NCBI GenBank assembly: GCA_021324015.1
Contig: JAJPJX010000023.1
Coordinates: 90,879 to 154,878, forward strand
Source of the DNA: Solibacteraceae bacterium
GTDB taxonomy: Bacteria > Acidobacteriota > Terriglobia > Bryobacterales > Bryobacteraceae
Direction: 5' to 3'
Length of the DNA stretch: 64,000 nt
The notes under the pieces: generated by a model
Database searches by the model: none
The model's input: the letters and a program-made list of their open reading frames with translations, nothing else
Told to the model about the DNA's origin: nothing
Made by a program: the position numbers and the translations under genes
Shown: in pieces, positions 60,784-64,000 of the stretch
Position numbering within the stretch: the stretch's first letter is position 1
Layout: every line of letters begins with the position of its first letter

Positions 60784-62649
60784 TCAGCCGATCAGGTGCT
60801 CCGCGAGCCAGAGGATGTAATGTGTGTTCCGGCGCCGCACTTCCGCCAGCAGTTCCGCCGGCAGCTCGTCCAGCTTCTCTTTGAAGAAGCGCTGGTCGCC
60901 GTCCGGCGCTTGCACGTCGCGGCTGCCCACCAGGTTGCCCAGCCAGAACACCAGGAAGAGGTTGCCGTCCACCCGCCCGCGGGACGCGTCCCCCAGGTAG
61001 GGCTCGCGGTACTGCGTTGCCAGTTCGCTCTCCGCGCCAAAGGCCCCGCGCCCCGCAAATTCGTTGCACCGCGCCGCCATGCGCTCGAAGAGCGCCCGCC
61101 ACGGCGACCCCTGCGGCTGCTCCGCCAGCACATCGAACAATTGCAATTGCAGCTCGCCCGAAATCTTATAGTTCAACCGCCCGGCGGTGGCCTTGCCGAT
61201 CGCCGCCAGCACCTGCGCCTGCTTGCCGCTGCCGGAATGGATGCTCAGCGTGCCCTGAAAATGCCGCGCCACGGCCGCCAGCTCGCGCACGCGGTGCGTC
61301 AGCTCCTCGAGCGGCTTGCCGCCGAAGCCGGCCGCCACCCGCGGCTCCAGCTCCGGCCACATCTTGTGGTGCGCGTAGGCGTGCAAGGCCTCGCTGGTCT
61401 CCGGATAGGCCTGCCGCTTCTTGAACCCCAGGTTCGGCGGCACCAGTTGCGCGGCCCGGCCGCGCGCCTTGAGCCAGTGCATGTAGAAGATCAGCTCTTT
61501 GGCGGTGGTCAGCGTCTCGGCCTCGTCGATCGAAGGCTCGAAGTCGAACGACCGCCCGCCAGGCTGAGAAGCCTTCACACTGCGGATGTAATCGAACAGA
61601 CTCTCGTTGAGCTTCAGGCTCTCGCCGAACTTCACCGCCAGGCGCAGCACTTCGCCGCGCGAGAATTCGTACTGCGCTTCGCCGATCGCGAAGGTGCGTC
61701 CGAATTCCCCCAGGATCCACTGCCGCTCCTCCGGCGTGAACAGGCTCTCGAACTTCTCCGCCACCACCGCGTCGCTCCAGGCCGCCGGATGGCGCGTGTC
61801 GGCCTCCAGTACGAACAGCCGCGAGGTGTCCGTGGTGAACTTGGTATATCCGGCCGCGTGGCGGATGGCTTCCTTGGTGGCCTCCACCGAGCGCGCGATC
61901 TCCTCGCGCGTGTTGCCCGAGACGATGAAATGGTCCGCCTCGGCGTTGTAGCCTTCGCGCCAGCCCGCGCGGATAGCGGCCCACAGCCCCGCGTGGTACA
62001 GGTGCCGGATGGAGACCCGCGTGTGGCCGGCGGCGGTGGGGTTTTCGCCGTCGCGCGCCGCCACGGCGTCGTCCGTCGTCATTTCCCGCGTGGCGGAAAG
62101 CTGCACGGTCGAGGCCAGGTTGATGCCGTTCTTTTTCTGATACGCCCGGAAGGCTTCGAAGGCCGCCGGCAGGCTGATCTCCGGGTGCCGGTTCCCCACC
62201 GCGATGGCCGGCTGCGCCCCCTGCGGCCGGGGCAGAAACGCCGGGTTCACCTGCTCGGCGTACTTGCGGATGTTTTCGTAATCGCCGGAGCCGAACGGGC
62301 TGGCGTTGATCACCATCTCCACGCCTTTGCGCGAGCGCATCCGCCCGATCAGCAGCGACTTCGGATAGATCCCGCTGGCCGGCGCCGTGGCTGGCGCGAT
62401 GCGCAGCAACTGCGGCGCTCCGGCGGCCGTATCCACCGCCAGGAAATATGCGGAATCATGCACCGGATCGCGTTCCAGCGATCCCCAGCAGGGCGTGATA
62501 CTCTCCAGCTTCAGCGCCGCCGCGCGAGCCGCTACGCGGTTCCGCAGGTCCTCGGTCAGCGGCTTGCCCTCCGCCTGCTCGAAGATCAGGTCCGCCACCA
62601 GGGCGGCCTCTGCCGGACGGAGGGGCAAATCGAATGGTACGGGAGTCAC
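60784..62649 (-). CDS. Tagaturonate epimerase-like (UxaE family) protein
   Basis: A 621-residue cytoplasmic protein without signal peptide. The middle and C-terminal parts resemble the UxaE family, which interconverts tagaturonate and fructuronate: AGYTKFTTDTSRLFVLEAD, SIDEAETLTTAKELIFYMHW, and GTLSIHSGSGKQAQVLAAIG then LNYKISGELQLQLFDVLAE, with His, Asp and Glu residues suited to a metal site. It is longer than characterised UxaE (about 480 residues). I am only moderately sure; a hexuronate-related isomerase role is inferred. Confidence 0.5.
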   Translation of the reverse strand: MTPVPFDLPLRPAEAALVADLIFEQAEGKPLTEDLRNRVAARAAALKLESITPCWGSLERDPVHDSAYFLAVDTAAGAPQLLRIAPATAPASGIYPKSLLIGRMRSRKGVEMVINASPFGSGDYENIRKYAEQVNPAFLPRPQGAQPAIAVGNRHPEISLPAAFEAFRAYQKKNGINLASTVQLSATREMTTDDAVAARDGENPTAAGHTRVSIRHLYHAGLWAAIRAGWREGYNAEADHFIVSGNTREEIARSVEATKEAIRHAAGYTKFTTDTSRLFVLEADTRHPAAWSDAVVAEKFESLFTPEERQWILGEFGRTFAIGEAQYEFSRGEVLRLAVKFGESLKLNESLFDYIRSVKASQPGGRSFDFEPSIDEAETLTTAKELIFYMHWLKARGRAAQLVPPNLGFKKRQAYPETSEALHAYAHHKMWPELEPRVAAGFGGKPLEELTHRVRELAAVARHFQGTLSIHSGSGKQAQVLAAIGKATAGRLNYKISGELQLQLFDVLAEQPQGSPWRALFERMAARCNEFAGRGAFGAESELATQYREPYLGDASRGRVDGNLFLVFWLGNLVGSRDVQAPDGDQRFFKEKLDELPAELLAEVRRRNTHYILWLAEHLIG

Positions 62650-62679
62650 GGTGAAATTGTAACAGGCGGCCCGCTTCGC

Positions 62680-63558
62680 CTACAGCTTCAAGCTCTTCAA
62701 GTATTCCCGGAACGGTCCGCCCAGGTCCTCGCGCTGCAGCGCGAACTCCACGGTGGCCTTCAGAAAGCCAAGCTTATCGCCGGCATCGTGCCGCCTCCCC
62801 TCGAACTTGTACGCGTAGATCGGCCGGCTGCGCAGCAGGTGCTTCAGAGCGTCGGTGAGTTGGATCTCCATCCCCGCTCCCGGCTCGATGGCCTGCAACG
62901 AATCGAACACCTCCGGCGTCAGCACGTACCGTCCGATAATTGCCAGGTTCGAAGGCGCTTCGGAAGCCTTCGGCTTTTCCACCAGGTTCCGCACCCGGAA
63001 CAGCCGGTCGTTCACGCCGCGGTGCACCATGGGCTCCGCGTCGATGCAGCCGTACGCCGAGATCTTATCCGGCGGCACCTCCATCACGGCCACCACCGAG
63101 GAATGAAAGAAGTCGTAGATGTCGCAGAGTTGCTTCAGGCAGGGCACCCGTGCGTCGATCACGTCGTCGGCCAGCACCACCGAAAACGGCTCCTCCCCGA
63201 TCAGTTCCCGGGCGCGCAATACAGCGTGCCCCAGCCCCAGCGCCTCCTTCTGCCGCACGTAGGCCACGTCGATCATGTCCGAGACGTTCCGCACGATGGC
63301 CAGCAGATCGTTCTTCGAACGCGAGCTCAGCAGATATTCCAGCTCGAAACTGACGTCGAAATGGTCCTCGATCGCCGACTTGCCCCGCCCGGTGACGATG
63401 ATGATGTTCCGGATGTCCGAGGCGATCGCCTCCTCCACGGCGTACTGGATGATCGGCTTGTCCACCAGCGGGAGCATTTCCTTTGGCTGGGCCTTGGTAG
63501 CCGGCAAAAACCGCGTTCCCAGTCCCGCTGCCGGAAACACGGCCTTGCGAACCTTCAT
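62680..63558 (-). CDS. galU: UTP-glucose-1-phosphate uridylyltransferase
   Basis: A 292-residue nucleotidyltransferase making UDP-glucose from UTP and glucose-1-phosphate for surface polysaccharide. The nucleotide-binding block is FPAAGLGTRFLPATKAQPKE then MLPLVDKPIIQYAVEEA; further markers are LGHAVLRAREL, VVLADDVID, NLVEKPKASEAPS and GRYVLTPEVFD. I chose the ATG at 63558; an in-frame ATG at 63564 is equally close and neither has a strong ribosome site. The gene is divergent from the ferredoxin gene and lies 30 nt upstream of the UxaE-like gene. Confidence 0.92.
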   Translation of the reverse strand: MKVRKAVFPAAGLGTRFLPATKAQPKEMLPLVDKPIIQYAVEEAIASDIRNIIIVTGRGKSAIEDHFDVSFELEYLLSSRSKNDLLAIVRNVSDMIDVAYVRQKEALGLGHAVLRARELIGEEPFSVVLADDVIDARVPCLKQLCDIYDFFHSSVVAVMEVPPDKISAYGCIDAEPMVHRGVNDRLFRVRNLVEKPKASEAPSNLAIIGRYVLTPEVFDSLQAIEPGAGMEIQLTDALKHLLRSRPIYAYKFEGRRHDAGDKLGFLKATVEFALQREDLGGPFREYLKSLKL

Positions 63559-63568
63559 GGGCATGGTC

Positions 63569-63582
63569 GTGACTATTGTCAC
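63569..63582. promoter_or_regulatory. Palindrome GTGAC-N4-GTCAC in the galU/ferredoxin gap
   Basis: GTGACTATTGTCAC lies 5-11 nt upstream of the galU start and overlaps the GACAAT that could be the galU -10 box. It is a candidate operator. Confidence 0.35.
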
Positions 63583-63636
63583 ATGATTTGTGTTTCCGCG
63601 AATGCTATGGTATGTATAGCTTCTGGAAAAATCACC

Positions 63637-63897
63637 ATGGCATACGTGATTGCAGAACCCTGCATTGGAACCAAAGATACCGCGTGCGTAGACGCCTGCC
63701 CGGTGGACTGCATCCATCCCAAAAAGGACGAGCCCAATCACGCCGAGGCGGAGATGCTGTACATCGATCCGGTCGAGTGCATCGACTGCGGCGCCTGCGT
63801 GCCGGTCTGCCCGGTGTCGGCCATTTTCGCGCTCGACGACCTGCCGGAAAAGTGGTCGGAGTTCACCGCGAAAAACGCGGCCTACTACGGCCGCTAA
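63637..63897 (+). CDS. Ferredoxin, 7Fe/FdxA-like
   Basis: An 86-residue bacterial ferredoxin. Cysteine pattern: CIGTKDTACVDACPVDCIH near residues 9-25 and CIDCGACVPVCPVSAIF in the middle. The second position of the first cluster motif is Gly-Thr instead of Cys, as in FdxA-type proteins with one [3Fe-4S] and one [4Fe-4S] cluster. It carries electrons in the cytoplasm; no partner gene is visible. The start at 63637 gives the usual MAYVIAEPCIG beginning. Confidence 0.92.
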   Translation: MAYVIAEPCIGTKDTACVDACPVDCIHPKKDEPNHAEAEMLYIDPVECIDCGACVPVCPVSAIFALDDLPEKWSEFTAKNAAYYGR

Positions 63898-63918
63898 GTA
63901 CATCCATTCGTAAATACA

Positions 63919-63951
63919 GTGACGTATTGTGAAGACCCAAACGGTGACGTA
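63919..63951 (+). repeat. Direct repeat GTGACGTA x2
   Basis: GTGACGTA at 63919-63926 and 63944-63951, 25 nt apart and on the same face of the helix within about two and a half turns. The second copy ends 4 nt before a possible -10 box GATACT (63956-63961), so a regulator site for the next gene is plausible. Confidence 0.4.
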
Positions 63952-63987
63952 ATCTGATACTCTTGCATCAGAGGAACCGCGTCTCTG

Positions 63988-64000
63988 ATGCCGAGAAAAA
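63988..64000 (+). CDS. Possible start of a further gene (MPRK...), cut by the window edge
   Basis: An ATG at 63988 follows GAGGAA (11 nt upstream) and a possible promoter at 63956. Only four codons are visible, so product and reality are unknown. Confidence 0.3.

Noticed and set aside
60658..63897. A very long open frame on the plus strand (over 1000 codons) across the TlpA, UxaE and galU genes
   Set aside because: It is antisense to three recognisable genes; only its last 86 codons are real (the ferredoxin). Long antisense frames are expected at this GC content.

Overview
The window looks like chromosomal DNA of an acidobacterium of the Solibacter/Bryobacter type. This is inferred from gene content, not from a marker gene. 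The pointers are high GC, an Oar-like TonB-dependent receptor with a carboxypeptidase-regulatory domain, a PSD1/DUF1501 pair, CRTAC1/ASPIC proteins, a protein with SBBP repeats and a TIGR03437-type C-terminus, a decayed ADOP-type permease, and many secreted enzymes coupled by ATGA overlaps. No rRNA, tRNA or CRISPR array was recognised.

Layout. 1-2590: TonB-dependent receptor running off the left edge. 2771-4971 and 8762-11052: two separate pairs of GMC oxidoreductase plus gluconate-2-dehydrogenase-subunit-3-like protein, with a sugar isomerase, an acetamidase-like protein, an aldo/keto reductase and two small unknowns between them. 11204-16150: small unknown, lipoprotein, two tandem amidohydrolase-fold proteins, esterase, Gfo/Idh/MocA oxidoreductase. 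16158-30383: one minus-strand run of eight tightly packed genes, seven with export signals (glycoside-hydrolase-like protein, TPR/VCBS protein, haem-binding propeller, CRTAC1, YncE-type propeller with two haem motifs, small propeller, RidA, periplasmic binding protein). 30502-35010: divergent PSD1 and DUF1501 genes.

35011-41036 is a plastic segment. It holds a 5'-truncated unknown gene abutting an ADOP permease remnant, an integrase pseudogene, a PIN toxin-antitoxin pair, a 22-bp inverted repeat, an IS91-type transposase with a tyrosine recombinase, and a second, broken PIN gene.

41037-46078: M14 peptidase, hydroxyacid dehydrogenase, HpcH/HpaI aldolase and HAD phosphatase as one overlapping minus-strand run. 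46168-49757: phosphoketolase and acetate kinase, which together turn sugar phosphates into acetate and ATP. 49771-52286: asparaginase-like protein, then an AAA ATPase plus frameshifted TOPRIM-like gene resembling a two-gene defence module. 52360-54269: aguB and aguA (agmatine to putrescine). 54287-56442: SBBP/TIGR03437 protein whose reading frame depends on the copy number of an 11-bp tandem repeat. 56449-59683: VOC protein and zinc dehydrogenase, divergent from thrC. 59841-63558: TlpA-like protein, UxaE-like protein and galU. 63637-63897: ferredoxin, followed by the start of a possible further gene.

Main candidates for new biology: the eight-gene secreted propeller/cytochrome run, the 11-bp repeat switch, the ATPase/TOPRIM pair, and the remnants and hairpin around the IS91-type element.
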